64,000 bases of DNA from Prochlorococcus sp. AG-355-O17 (GCA_003280655.1 QCEK01000006.1:1-64000); one strand, 5' to 3'; shown: positions 52,259 through 61,417, numbered from the stretch's first letter. Translations and numbers: made by a program. The notes: generated by a model from the sequence alone, not told the origin.

Positions 52259-53388
52259 TGTCCCTAAGTAAAATTAAATTTGATAAAAAAATAGTATTGT
52301 CATTTTGGATAATATTAATAGCCTTAATTGTTGCAGCACCAACTCTACTACCTGTATTTCGATTAAACCTTCTTGGTAGATATTTATCCTTGTCCATTGT
52401 TGCACTGGGTGTTGATCTTATCTGGGGATATACAGGTTTACTAAGTCTAGGACAAGGTATATTTTTTGCACTAGGTGGATATTGTGCAGCAATGTATTTG
52501 CAAATAACCAGCTCCTCTGAATTTCCAAATAATATTCCTGAATTTTTTGCTTTATATGGTGTTGAAAAACTACCTTTTTTCTGGGAACCGTTTAGATCCC
52601 CTGCTTTCACCTTCTTCGCAATCTGGATAATTCCAGCATTGGTAGCTGGTTTAATTGGATTTCTTGTTTTCAGGAATAGAATCAAAGGGGTTTACTTTTC
52701 TATACTCACTCAAGCTTCTCTTCTTGTATTCTTTAACTTCTTTAATGGACAACAAAAACTTATAAATGGAACAAATGGATTAAAAACAGATGTAACACAA
52801 CTATTTGGTCAGATGGTAGGTTCTGAGTCAATGCAAAGAATATTCTTTTGGATAACCTCCTTACTAGTAATAGCCGCATGGTTTTTTGCAAAGTGGGTAG
52901 TTAAAGGAAGATTTGGAAATATTCTTATAGGAATTCGAGATGATGAACCAAGAGTTAGATTTACAGGATACAATCCAGTGATATTCAAGACGATAATATT
53001 TTCTATTGCTGGAGGTCTCGCTGGAATTTCGGGAGCTTTATATACTGTTCAGTCTGGAATAGTATCACCTCAATTTATGACAGTTCCCTTTTCTATAGAA
53101 ATGGTTATATGGGTTGCTGTTGGAGGAAGAGGAACATTATTGGGAGCAATACTAGGAGCAGTTTTCATCAACTATGCAAAAAGTTTAGTAAGTGAAGCTT
53201 TACCTGCTAGCTGGATGTTTATTCAAGGAGGGTTATTTATCTTAGTTGTAACAGCTCTGCCAGAAGGAGTTTTAGGATGGCTTCAAGGAGATGGTCCTAG
53301 GAATCTTCTTCAAAGATTTGGTTTAAAAAGGAAGATTGAAACCTATCCAAGTTTAGAGGTTAAGAATAAGGAGGGGAATAATGAATAA
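52258..53388 (+). CDS. urtC: urea ABC transporter permease UrtC
   Basis: GVDLIWGYTGLLSLGQGIFFALGGY. Confidence 0.96.
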   Translation: MSLSKIKFDKKIVLSFWIILIALIVAAPTLLPVFRLNLLGRYLSLSIVALGVDLIWGYTGLLSLGQGIFFALGGYCAAMYLQITSSSEFPNNIPEFFALYGVEKLPFFWEPFRSPAFTFFAIWIIPALVAGLIGFLVFRNRIKGVYFSILTQASLLVFFNFFNGQQKLINGTNGLKTDVTQLFGQMVGSESMQRIFFWITSLLVIAAWFFAKWVVKGRFGNILIGIRDDEPRVRFTGYNPVIFKTIIFSIAGGLAGISGALYTVQSGIVSPQFMTVPFSIEMVIWVAVGGRGTLLGAILGAVFINYAKSLVSEALPASWMFIQGGLFILVVTALPEGVLGWLQGDGPRNLLQRFGLKRKIETYPSLEVKNKEGNNE

Positions 53389-54130
53389 TAAAGATCTTCT
53401 AAATTTAATAGATATTACTGTTAGTTTCGAGGGTTTTTTAGCTCTCAACAAACTTAATTTAAATTTAAAGAAAGGAGAATTAAGAGCTGTAATAGGACCC
53501 AATGGCGCAGGTAAAACAACTTTTCTTGATGTAATAACTGGAAAGGTTAAGCCAACAAAAGGTGAAGTAATTTTTAAAGGAAAATCTTTAGTAGGTAGAA
53601 AGGAGCATAAAATAGCCAGACTTGGAGTTGGAAGAAAGTTCCAAAGTCCAAGAATCTTTGAAAATCTAACAGTTAAAGAAAATCTTGAAATATCGGTGAC
53701 AACTCCTAAAAGTCCCTTAAACCTTATAAATAAAAGTATTAAGGATGAGCAGATTAATGAGATTGAACGTCTTATGAAGATTGTTAATTTAGCTCAAAAA
53801 GTTGATTCTAAAGCTGGATCTTTATCACATGGCCAAAAACAATGGCTCGAGATAGCCATGTTAGTAGGACAGAAGCCAGATTTAATGTTAGTAGATGAAC
53901 CTGTTGCTGGTTTAACTGATGAAGAAACTGATCTTACAGCTGATTTATTAAAATCTTTATCAGGAGAAAATACCGTAGTGGTAATAGACCATGATATGGA
54001 ATTTATTAGAAGACTTGATAGTAATGTTTCAGTATTAAATCAGGGCACAGTATTATGTGAGGGAACGATGGAAACCATACAAAAAGACAAAAAAGTTATT
54101 GATGTTTATTTAGGAAGACCTGAGAACTAA
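53381..54130 (+). CDS. urtD: urea ABC transporter ATP-binding protein UrtD
   Basis: GPNGAGKTTFLDVITG, LSHGQKQWLEIAM. Confidence 0.96.
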   Translation: MNNKDLLNLIDITVSFEGFLALNKLNLNLKKGELRAVIGPNGAGKTTFLDVITGKVKPTKGEVIFKGKSLVGRKEHKIARLGVGRKFQSPRIFENLTVKENLEISVTTPKSPLNLINKSIKDEQINEIERLMKIVNLAQKVDSKAGSLSHGQKQWLEIAMLVGQKPDLMLVDEPVAGLTDEETDLTADLLKSLSGENTVVVIDHDMEFIRRLDSNVSVLNQGTVLCEGTMETIQKDKKVIDVYLGRPEN

Positions 54131-54132
54131 TT

Positions 54133-54843
54133 ATGGAAAATTTACTCGAAATAAAATCCTTAAATACTTATTACGGCGAGAGTCATATTCTTAGAGATGT
54201 AGATTTAAATGTTAAATCAGGAGAAATGGTTTGTTTGATTGGAAGAAATGGAGTTGGCAAAACAACTTTATTGAAATCTCTAATTGGCTTGTTAAGACAA
54301 AAAAAAGGTGATATTTATTTGATTGGTGAAAATATCAATAGAAAAGCACCTCATCAGAGGGCAAGGAAAGGAATGGCTTACGTTCCTCAAGGGAGAGAAA
54401 TTATTCCATATCTATCAGTTGAAGAGAATCTTATGTTAGGAATGGAGTCTCTACCGGGTGGATTATCTAAGAACAAGAAAATAGATCCATTTATTTATGA
54501 TCTTTTCCCAATCCTAAAAGATTTTCTTCAAAGGAAAGGGGGAGACCTTAGTGGAGGACAGCAACAGCAATTAGCTATTGCAAGAGCATTACTAGGCAAA
54601 CCTCAACTTCTATTACTTGACGAACCAACGGAAGGTATTCAGCCGAATATAGTTCTAGACATTGAAAATGCAATTAACCAGATAATTAGAGATACAGGTA
54701 TTGGGGTTTTATTAGTCGAACAACACTTGCATTTTGTGAGACAAGCCAATAGATATTATGCGATGCAACGAGGAGGTATTGTTGCTAGCGGAAATACTTG
54801 TGAGTTGAGTCAAGCGGTAATTGATAAATTCTTGAGTGTTTAA
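54133..54843 (+). CDS. urtE: urea ABC transporter ATP-binding protein UrtE
   Basis: GRNGVGKTTLLK, LSGGQQQQLAIARALLG. Confidence 0.96.
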   Translation: MENLLEIKSLNTYYGESHILRDVDLNVKSGEMVCLIGRNGVGKTTLLKSLIGLLRQKKGDIYLIGENINRKAPHQRARKGMAYVPQGREIIPYLSVEENLMLGMESLPGGLSKNKKIDPFIYDLFPILKDFLQRKGGDLSGGQQQQLAIARALLGKPQLLLLDEPTEGIQPNIVLDIENAINQIIRDTGIGVLLVEQHLHFVRQANRYYAMQRGGIVASGNTCELSQAVIDKFLSV

Positions 54844-54877
54844 TAGATTATTATTTTAAATTAATAAAAAGAATTAT

Positions 54878-55057
54878 TCATTTTTCGCATCTTATAAGGT
54901 CTATACTGTTTGGATGCTCATTTATATACTTATTAAATTCCATTGCTAGTGTTCTAGCCTCGTAAGCGTCAAAAGCATAAAAACAGTTTTCTAATCTTAT
55001 ATTTTGAAAATCACGGTAATATACTGTATATGGCTTCAACATATTATTTTTGTTCAT
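54878..55057 (-). CDS. hypothetical small protein (59 aa)
   Basis: manual translation MNKNNMLKPYTVYYRDFQNIRLENCFYAFDAYEARTLAMEFNKYINEHPNSIDLIRCEK; ordinary protein-like composition. Confidence 0.6.
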   Translation of the reverse strand: MNKNNMLKPYTVYYRDFQNIRLENCFYAFDAYEARTLAMEFNKYINEHPNSIDLIRCEK

Positions 55058-55198
55058 TTTAATTTGCTAAAAAGCAATTATGTATATTTCAACCATGCAT
55101 GTATTCGTAAATTTAAAGCACAACTTTTGTTGTTATCAAAATATATTTACTTAAATTATGTAATTAAAAATACTTTATAAAGACAAAAAATAATTAAT

Positions 55199-55309
55199 CT
55201 ATTTTTTTTTATTTTTAGAATCTTGCTTTTTACCTTCTATTAAAAAAACGAATTTTGATAAAATATATCCAAAAACTGGAACCCAAAACTTATCATAAAA
55301 AAATTTCAT
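55199..55309 (-). CDS. hypothetical micro-protein (36 aa)
   Basis: manual translation MKFFYDKFWVPVFGYILSKFVFLIEGKKQDSKNKKK. Confidence 0.45.
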   Translation of the reverse strand: MKFFYDKFWVPVFGYILSKFVFLIEGKKQDSKNKKK

Positions 55310-55315
55310 AAAAAA

Positions 55316-55489
55316 TTAAGCAGCTAATGATTCGTTATCTTCAATTTCAGTTTTATTAATACACTTCAAATCTGTTGAATTAAATAAATGTTGCATAAGC
55401 ACAAAATCAAGTTCCCCTTTCAACAAATTAACATCGGATGAAAGTAGATCATCAACAAAATCATCAAAAGTATCTGAAAGAAGATTCAC
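55316..55489 (-). CDS. hypothetical acidic small protein (57 aa, GTG start)
   Basis: manual translation MNLLSDTFDDFVDDLLSSDVNLLKGELDFVLMQHLFNSTDLKCINKTEIEDNESLAA. Confidence 0.4.
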   Translation of the reverse strand: MNLLSDTFDDFVDDLLSSDVNLLKGELDFVLMQHLFNSTDLKCINKTEIEDNESLAA

Positions 55490-55890
55490 AATTAAAAAAT
55501 TATTTTTGATATTATCATCGCATTAACAATAAAAGTCAACCAAATTATAAAATTAACTTTTGGATTTTTTTATAATTAATGAAGACTAAAAAATTAAATA
55601 ATAAATATAAACAAGCAAAATAACAGATTTAATATCAAGCTTAGGGTTTTTGAATTAAATTTCATTATCATGTTTTTCTTAATTTTATATCTCTCCTGAT
55701 TTGCATTATCAAAACAACAATACACATATTTGCTAAAAAGAAATTTAAGGAATTCATCATCAAACCTTTTAATATATTTATAGCAAGACTATTGATGTGC
55801 CAATTAGGAAAGAATCACTTAAAAAATTTTTAAACGTAATAAATTTTTCTTATAACAATCAAATTTGATATTAATAGCTAATATAAAATA

Positions 55891-56205
55891 TTATTTTTTA
55901 ATTAGCTCGAAGTAACCATTTTTATTTAATAAGTACTTATCAAACCAAAGGCTTAATAGATTGTCTAATCCTATTCCATTCATTTTATTTATTTGCGAAG
56001 TCTTATAGTCTGAGAGTGCAAGCAATAAGTACGGAAAAATCATATCAGAAACTCCTTTGGGCAGTTTCTCTAAAGGTACTCCATGCGCTCTGTCCCATAA
56101 AATTTGCATATCCTGAGAGAACAAGGAACTCCAATAACTAAAATTACAATATAACTTGTCTGGAGGGAGTAGATTTACAGATGGAACTGGGAGAAATGAA
56201 TTCAT
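55891..56205 (-). CDS. hypothetical protein
   Basis: 104-aa ORF. Confidence 0.5.
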   Translation of the reverse strand: MNSFLPVPSVNLLPPDKLYCNFSYWSSLFSQDMQILWDRAHGVPLEKLPKGVSDMIFPYLLLALSDYKTSQINKMNGIGLDNLLSLWFDKYLLNKNGYFELIKK

Positions 56206-56320
56206 AGGAATAAAAATTTTATAGATTAATTGAATTTGGGTTTTAAATGTCGAAAAATAACTTTAATATGTGAATTTCCTATATTTACAAATTAAATTTA
56301 ACGCAAAGTGCTTCACTTAG

Positions 56321-56774
56321 CAACACTTTATTAAGTGTTATATTTATCCATCATTTCCTGAAATTTTAGGAATGATAAAAACTTTTTATAAGTTTGCAAG
56401 TCAAAAGCCTCCTGATTCTCCTCATTTAAATGGGTTGATTTACTAGCAATAAAATGCTTGCCTAAGTTATTATCAATTGAAAGTTTTGATTTATCTAAAA
56501 AGTCACCAGAATTATCAAATAAGTTTTGTGGATTATCTTTATTTAGTTGATATGATTGAGTTACTTTACCATTTTTTTTGTTAAATATACCTCTTACAGA
56601 AAGTGCTTCTTCTACCAAAATACTTATTATTTTTGAATTACTTAAATTGTTCTCTATGCTCAACTTGTCAATTATTCTCATAACATCTTCTCTAGGAATA
56701 AAACCAACTCTTTTTTTCTTGGTAGGCATTTAAAGATTAATTAAAGTTCAGCACTTGACTGTAATAAGTGTTGC
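56321..56774. repeat. inverted near-identical 13/14-mers flanking the RHH gene: TAATAAGTGTTGC (56762-56774, +) and TAATAAAGTGTTGC (56320-56333, - strand)
   Basis: direct reading; differ by one inserted A. Confidence 0.6.
56331..56729 (-). CDS. ribbon-helix-helix (CopG-like) DNA-binding protein
   Basis: N-terminal KKRVGFIPREDVMRIIDKLSIENNLSNSKIISILVEEAL. Confidence 0.55.
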   Translation of the reverse strand: MPTKKKRVGFIPREDVMRIIDKLSIENNLSNSKIISILVEEALSVRGIFNKKNGKVTQSYQLNKDNPQNLFDNSGDFLDKSKLSIDNNLGKHFIASKSTHLNEENQEAFDLQTYKKFLSFLKFQEMMDKYNT

Positions 56775-56799
56775 ACTATATTCATTATAAGTCAATTAA

Positions 56800-56955
56800 A
56801 TGATAATGATTTTACCAACAACATTACTTTTCGGAGCCCTTGGATATCTTTTCTACACCTCAAAAAAAGAACTCTCACTAGATAACCATGACCATCTAGA
56901 AAACCAAAAAGAGAATGATGATTTGTATAAAGATTTGGAAGATCTATTTATATAA
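56800..56955 (+). CDS. small N-terminally hydrophobic protein (51 aa)
   Basis: manual translation MIMILPTTLLFGALGYLFYTSKKELSLDNHDHLENQKENDDLYKDLEDLFI. Confidence 0.5.
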   Translation: MIMILPTTLLFGALGYLFYTSKKELSLDNHDHLENQKENDDLYKDLEDLFI

Positions 56956-56957
56956 AA

Positions 56958-56975
56958 TTACTGTATATACAGTAA
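56958..56975. repeat. perfect 18-bp palindrome TTACTGTATATACAGTAA
   Basis: sequence equals its own reverse complement. Confidence 0.9.
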
Positions 56976-57048
56976 AGAACTTTGTTTCTTGACTAAAGAT
57001 ATACAAAACCTTAAACATTATTAAAATGATAATAAAGCTATAAATTAA

Positions 57049-57345
57049 ATGACTGTCCATCAAGATTACGAAATAAAAATCAATCTAAATGAATTGATTG
57101 AGAAGAGAATTCCATGTTGTGATTTACTTCATCCAGATCATTGTCTAACAGAACAACAAGTCTCTGAAATTGCACACGATATACGTATGGATTTAAATTT
57201 GCATGATCTTTACAAGCAAGTGGATAAACACATCATGAATTATGTAAATGCAGCTGGCATTGATAACAAAGATCATTGGGTTGAACCTCATCTTCCAGAT
57301 TTAGAGAGAGATTTAAAAGAAGAAGTAGGTATAGAGTTTGATTAA
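57049..57345 (+). CDS. hypothetical protein
   Basis: 98-aa ORF, CC/HPDHC region. Confidence 0.6.
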   Translation: MTVHQDYEIKINLNELIEKRIPCCDLLHPDHCLTEQQVSEIAHDIRMDLNLHDLYKQVDKHIMNYVNAAGIDNKDHWVEPHLPDLERDLKEEVGIEFD

Positions 57346-57363
57346 ACTTTTCTCCTTAAGAGA

Positions 57364-57507
57364 TTAATATATATATTTTTTTTCTAAATCATCTATTAAT
57401 TTATAAATACTTTTAGCTGATCTTTTTCTTTTTTTTAAAATTGTAAAAACTATAGATCCAATCAATAATGAAAAAATAGGTGTGAAAATAATAATTTCAT
57501 GATTCAT
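57364..57507 (-). CDS. small membrane-anchored hypothetical (47 aa)
   Basis: manual translation MNHEIIIFTPIFSLLIGSIVFTILKKRKRSAKSIYKLIDDLEKKYIY. Confidence 0.5.
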   Translation of the reverse strand: MNHEIIIFTPIFSLLIGSIVFTILKKRKRSAKSIYKLIDDLEKKYIY

Positions 57508-57679
57508 AATTATCAAACAGAATTATATTATATAAATTATTAAAAACTCTGAATCAATAAAATAGGTACTTTATACAAATATATTTCACTATAAACAATT
57601 AAGATTTTTCTTAAAGAAGTGAAAGAATTAAAATTTTTTGTAAATTATGTATATATAAATTTTTAATTCAATAAAGATA

Positions 57680-57862
57680 ATGAATAATTATTTTGCCTTA
57701 TCAGTAACTGAGATGGGGATCGGTAAAATAGAGTTAGTAATTATTGGCGCAGTAATTTTAATATTTCCAATTTTATTTGTTTATGCATCTAAAAACCTTG
57801 ATGCAAAGGGAGTTTTCGAATGGATGATGGAGAAACCCAATGATTGGATAGGTAAAAAATAA
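57680..57862 (+). CDS. small membrane-anchored hypothetical (60 aa)
   Basis: single TM then KNLDAKGVFEWMMEKPNDWIGKK. Confidence 0.55.
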   Translation: MNNYFALSVTEMGIGKIELVIIGAVILIFPILFVYASKNLDAKGVFEWMMEKPNDWIGKK

Positions 57863-57884
57863 GCCTTTAAAAATTTACATTTTT

Positions 57885-58226
57885 CTAGTTAAATTTTAAA
57901 TTTTCTAAATTACTAATATCGAAATCATAAACCTGGCAATTATTTTCTAAATCATTAACTATTGAATTTTTTAGATGAGAATAATCTATTAACTTATTGA
58001 GTTTATTATTTTTAAATTCCTTATTAGTTTCTCCAATAGCAAATGCCAAAGCTCCTTCATAAGAAATACCGAATTTGGAAGTGTTGCAGTAAGTTCTAGT
58101 GAATTTGTTAGAAATCTTTTTTGTATACTTTTCAAGAATTTTAGAAGAAGTTTCTAATGAGTAAACTGGACTACTAAATAGAAAAAGCAAAGTTAAAGTG
58201 AATATAGCAAAAACCCTTTTGATCAT
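57885..58226 (-). CDS. secreted hypothetical protein
   Basis: signal peptide MIKRVFAIFTLTLLFLFSSPVYS. Confidence 0.6.
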   Translation of the reverse strand: MIKRVFAIFTLTLLFLFSSPVYSLETSSKILEKYTKKISNKFTRTYCNTSKFGISYEGALAFAIGETNKEFKNNKLNKLIDYSHLKNSIVNDLENNCQVYDFDISNLENLKFN

Positions 58227-58331
58227 AATTTTTCACGAATTGCAAATTTAATATAATTTAAAATTCAACTCTCCCGACTATGTTTTATTAAAAATATAGA
58301 AATTAAAAATTTATTAACCACTACAGCTATT

Positions 58332-58427
58332 TCACATTTTGGATGATAAAAACTCTCTAAATGAGTATTTTATAGTTTGAATTTTTTTTGGTAATTTTTT
58401 TAAAAAACGCCTAAATGCTTTTGGCAT
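58332..58427 (-). CDS. basic micro-protein (31 aa), MPKAFRRFLKKLPKKIQTIKYSFREFLSSKM
   Basis: manual translation; strongly basic amphipathic composition. Confidence 0.4.
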   Translation of the reverse strand: MPKAFRRFLKKLPKKIQTIKYSFREFLSSKM

Positions 58428-58591
58428 AATAAAAATTCATATCAATAATTTATAGATAACAAATAATATATGGGTATTCAATAATAATTATCCAAAAATA
58501 AGTAAATTTATTATTAAATATATGGTTTGAGCTATGGAAATGTATTTAAACATGAATTATTGTTTAATTAAGTATTAAATACAAAATTAAT

Positions 58592-58786
58592 ATGGCATTA
58601 CCAGAACTTATTTATGCTCCTATAGATGGCGGAACAATACATAGATATGAAATTAGTGGTGGCAAGAGAAAGTTTTTAAGATTTATAGGTTGTTATTTGG
58701 GTCAATGTAATTTCCACAAAAATATTGATGATGCTATTGATTACATAAAAAATTTGAAAGAATCACAAAAGATACAAAAAACATGA
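58592..58786 (+). CDS. hypothetical protein (64 aa)
   Basis: ORF track; no motif recognised. Confidence 0.5.
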   Translation: MALPELIYAPIDGGTIHRYEISGGKRKFLRFIGCYLGQCNFHKNIDDAIDYIKNLKESQKIQKT

Positions 58787-58944
58787 AATAAAGATACATA
58801 GATACGATAGAGACTCAATATTTTTCGATAACTACATAATTATTGCTACAAATAATAGAGAATTTTCTTTTTATAAGAAATTGATTATTTACTTGGGTTA
58901 TAGTTCCGAAAGATAAACAGTCATTTAAAAAAAGAAATTAATTT

Positions 58945-60267
58945 ATGGAAAACAGACAAATTAATTTTTTTAAATCAAAAGACTTTAATACCGTTCTTAA
59001 GCCATTTAAAAAAGGAACGGTAGTAAAAATTGACTCGTTTGATATTAGAGAAACTCAAAAAGATTTGGATATAGGTTTATTTGGTTGGTATGCAATTTGT
59101 CCCTCTAAAGAACTTAAAAATAATAAACTATATTATTTTTCACTCTATGATGAGCCTCTTGTTCTTTATAGAGATGAAAATAAAAAAGTTAGGTGCATTA
59201 AAAATATTTGTCCACATAGAGGGGCCTCCTTTTTTGGAGGGACATTATCAGATGGAATAATAACCTGCCCATATCATGGAGCTAAGTTTTCATCTGGAGG
59301 AAGTTGCCAAAATCTCGACAGAATAACATGTCGTCATATAGTTGATAATAACTACGATAACTACGCCAAAAGAATTCATTTATCTCAATACAAAACTTCA
59401 GAAAAAAATGGATATATTTTTGTACATTTTTCTAAAAAATCTGAGACTGATTTAAATAATATAAGTGAAGATACACCTATAAGTAACTACGAATTATATG
59501 AAAATGGTTTTTCACATAAGGATTATGTCTTTGAGGAGGTATTAGTCGACTTCAAATGTGATTGGTCAAGGATTATTGAAAATCACCTAGATATCCTTCA
59601 TATCTTTTGGGTTCATGGCGATACAATCCCAGATAAAGATGTGAATAAAAACGTATTAGTTAGTTTTAACCAGAAAATTAATATTAATCCCTCATACATT
59701 GAAAGTATTTATTATTATAAGAATGACCCTACAAAAGAATTCATTCGGATAAAGTACATACCTCCAGGAAGGATATTAATTTACAAAGGCGATCCTTCCT
59801 CATCAAGATATTTACAAGTTTTAGATCATATCCCTCTAGGAAATAACAAAGCAAGAGTGATAGTAAGACACTACAGGAAATTTCTACAAAATAAATTACT
59901 TAATAACCTCTTATTATTTAAAGAGACTCAAAGAAAGATTTTTTATAAGATATTTGATGAGGATTATATGATTTTAAAAACACAAACATATAATCACGAT
60001 ATGGGATATGTAAGTAAGGATGAAATAAAATTATTGGGAGAAGATAGGATAATAAATTATTTTTGGAAGTGGTACAAGAAGTCTGAAGATAAAGATGAAC
60101 CATGGAACAAAATTAACAAAACCCAAAATCTTGATGTATATGACAAAGTTATATTGAAATATCCTCCTGAAATAAAGAAGTTAGAAATCGCAAATAATAT
60201 AGATATTATTAGAAAAACATTTGTAAGATTTGCTGCTCCGCTTATATTTTTTATGTTATTAATATAA
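58945..60267 (+). CDS. Rieske non-heme iron oxygenase (PaO/CAO-like)
   Basis: Rieske CPHRG-x15-CPYHG; mononuclear Fe site ENHLDILHIFWVH. Confidence 0.88.
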   Translation: MENRQINFFKSKDFNTVLKPFKKGTVVKIDSFDIRETQKDLDIGLFGWYAICPSKELKNNKLYYFSLYDEPLVLYRDENKKVRCIKNICPHRGASFFGGTLSDGIITCPYHGAKFSSGGSCQNLDRITCRHIVDNNYDNYAKRIHLSQYKTSEKNGYIFVHFSKKSETDLNNISEDTPISNYELYENGFSHKDYVFEEVLVDFKCDWSRIIENHLDILHIFWVHGDTIPDKDVNKNVLVSFNQKININPSYIESIYYYKNDPTKEFIRIKYIPPGRILIYKGDPSSSRYLQVLDHIPLGNNKARVIVRHYRKFLQNKLLNNLLLFKETQRKIFYKIFDEDYMILKTQTYNHDMGYVSKDEIKLLGEDRIINYFWKWYKKSEDKDEPWNKINKTQNLDVYDKVILKYPPEIKKLEIANNIDIIRKTFVRFAAPLIFFMLLI

Positions 60268-60270
60268 TCC

Positions 60271-60372
60271 ATGAAGAAAGTAGATAGACCTTCATGGTTG
60301 AATTGGCTTTATCTCTTTATATTTATTTTAAGCTCGATTCAATTATTTATATTTTGGAGTAATAAGTTTTAG
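60271..60372 (+). CDS. small single-TM protein (33 aa)
   Basis: manual translation MKKVDRPSWLNWLYLFIFILSSIQLFIFWSNKF; stop overlaps next gene's GTG. Confidence 0.5.
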   Translation: MKKVDRPSWLNWLYLFIFILSSIQLFIFWSNKF

Positions 60373-61160
60373 TGTTTAATAAATTTTGGTTTGACGCAAA
60401 AAATATAAATTGTTTTAAGAATGGCTTTAGAGTAATTAAAGATTTAAATTTAAGGATATCTTATTCAGAAAATGTAATATTAATTGGACCAAATGGTTCA
60501 GGTAAATCATCTCTAATTGAAATAATTAATAGAAACTTATACCCAGTAGTAGCTAATGAATCGAAACTGAAGATATTTGACAAAGAACTTATAAATTTAT
60601 GGGAACTTAGAAAAAAAATAAGTACCGTAAATAATGATATAAAAAATAGAATAAATCCAAATTTACAAGTATTTGATTTAATTTTTAGTGGACTGTATGG
60701 AAGATATTGTTACGTACAAAATAAATCTGAAGGAGATTCTTATAAGGTGGAAGAAATCATGAAGAAAATGAAGATATCAAATTTATCTAAAAAGAATTTT
60801 TCCTATTTATCTGATGGAGAAAAACAAATTTCTCTTATTGCTAGGGCATTAATCAAAAATCCAGAAATCTTAATCCTAGATGAACCAATTGCAAATTTAG
60901 ATTATAAATCAAAGTTTTTTGTAGTTGATAAGGTTAATGAATTATCAAAATTAAATACAAAAATTTTATGCGTCACTCATGATATTTCAACAATTACAAA
61001 AATTTATGATCGGGTCATCATGCTAAAAGATGGCAGGATAATCGCTGATGGAGATCAAAATGAGGTTATAAATAGTGAAAATCTTAATAAGTTATATAGT
61101 ATTCGGGTAGAGGTAACAAATAATAATGGAATTTGGAATATAAATAGATTATCTAAATAA
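60372..61160 (+). CDS. ABC transporter ATP-binding protein (no cognate permease in window)
   Basis: GPNGSGKSSLIEII, LSDGEKQISLIARALIKNPEILILDEP. Confidence 0.88.
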   Translation: MFNKFWFDAKNINCFKNGFRVIKDLNLRISYSENVILIGPNGSGKSSLIEIINRNLYPVVANESKLKIFDKELINLWELRKKISTVNNDIKNRINPNLQVFDLIFSGLYGRYCYVQNKSEGDSYKVEEIMKKMKISNLSKKNFSYLSDGEKQISLIARALIKNPEILILDEPIANLDYKSKFFVVDKVNELSKLNTKILCVTHDISTITKIYDRVIMLKDGRIIADGDQNEVINSENLNKLYSIRVEVTNNNGIWNINRLSK

Positions 61161-61341
61161 TAATTATAAAAATAGCTATCGCAATAGCAAGAAATACTAA
61201 TTTTTTACTTTTTAAAAATGAAGAGGATTTATTTTTAAATGAAGAAGATCCACATTTAGAGCATACAATCTTACCTCCTAAAGATCGATCTGAGACGAAT
61301 GAAGAACTTCCACAATTAAAACAAACTCTATTTGCGCTCAT
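61153..61341 (-). CDS. zinc-ribbon protein with C-terminal TM anchor
   Basis: CFNCGSSSF...CSKCGSSSF; hydrophobic tail. Confidence 0.65.
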   Translation of the reverse strand: MSANRVCFNCGSSSFVSDRSLGGKIVCSKCGSSSFKNKSSSFLKSKKLVFLAIAIAIFIIII

Positions 61342-61417
61342 CTAGAATAAAAAATTTGGCAATTCTATCTAAATTATATTCCTAAATACATGTAAAGAAA
61401 AACATCAGAATTGTTAT

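Noticed and set aside
52215-52685. 156-aa minus ORF
   Set aside because: Antisense to urtC with strongly supported product.
56958-56975. Calling the TTACTGTATATACAGTAA palindrome an SOS box
   Set aside because: Half-site spacing is 4 bp shorter than the E. coli box and the cyanobacterial LexA motif differs; kept only as an unexplained palindrome.
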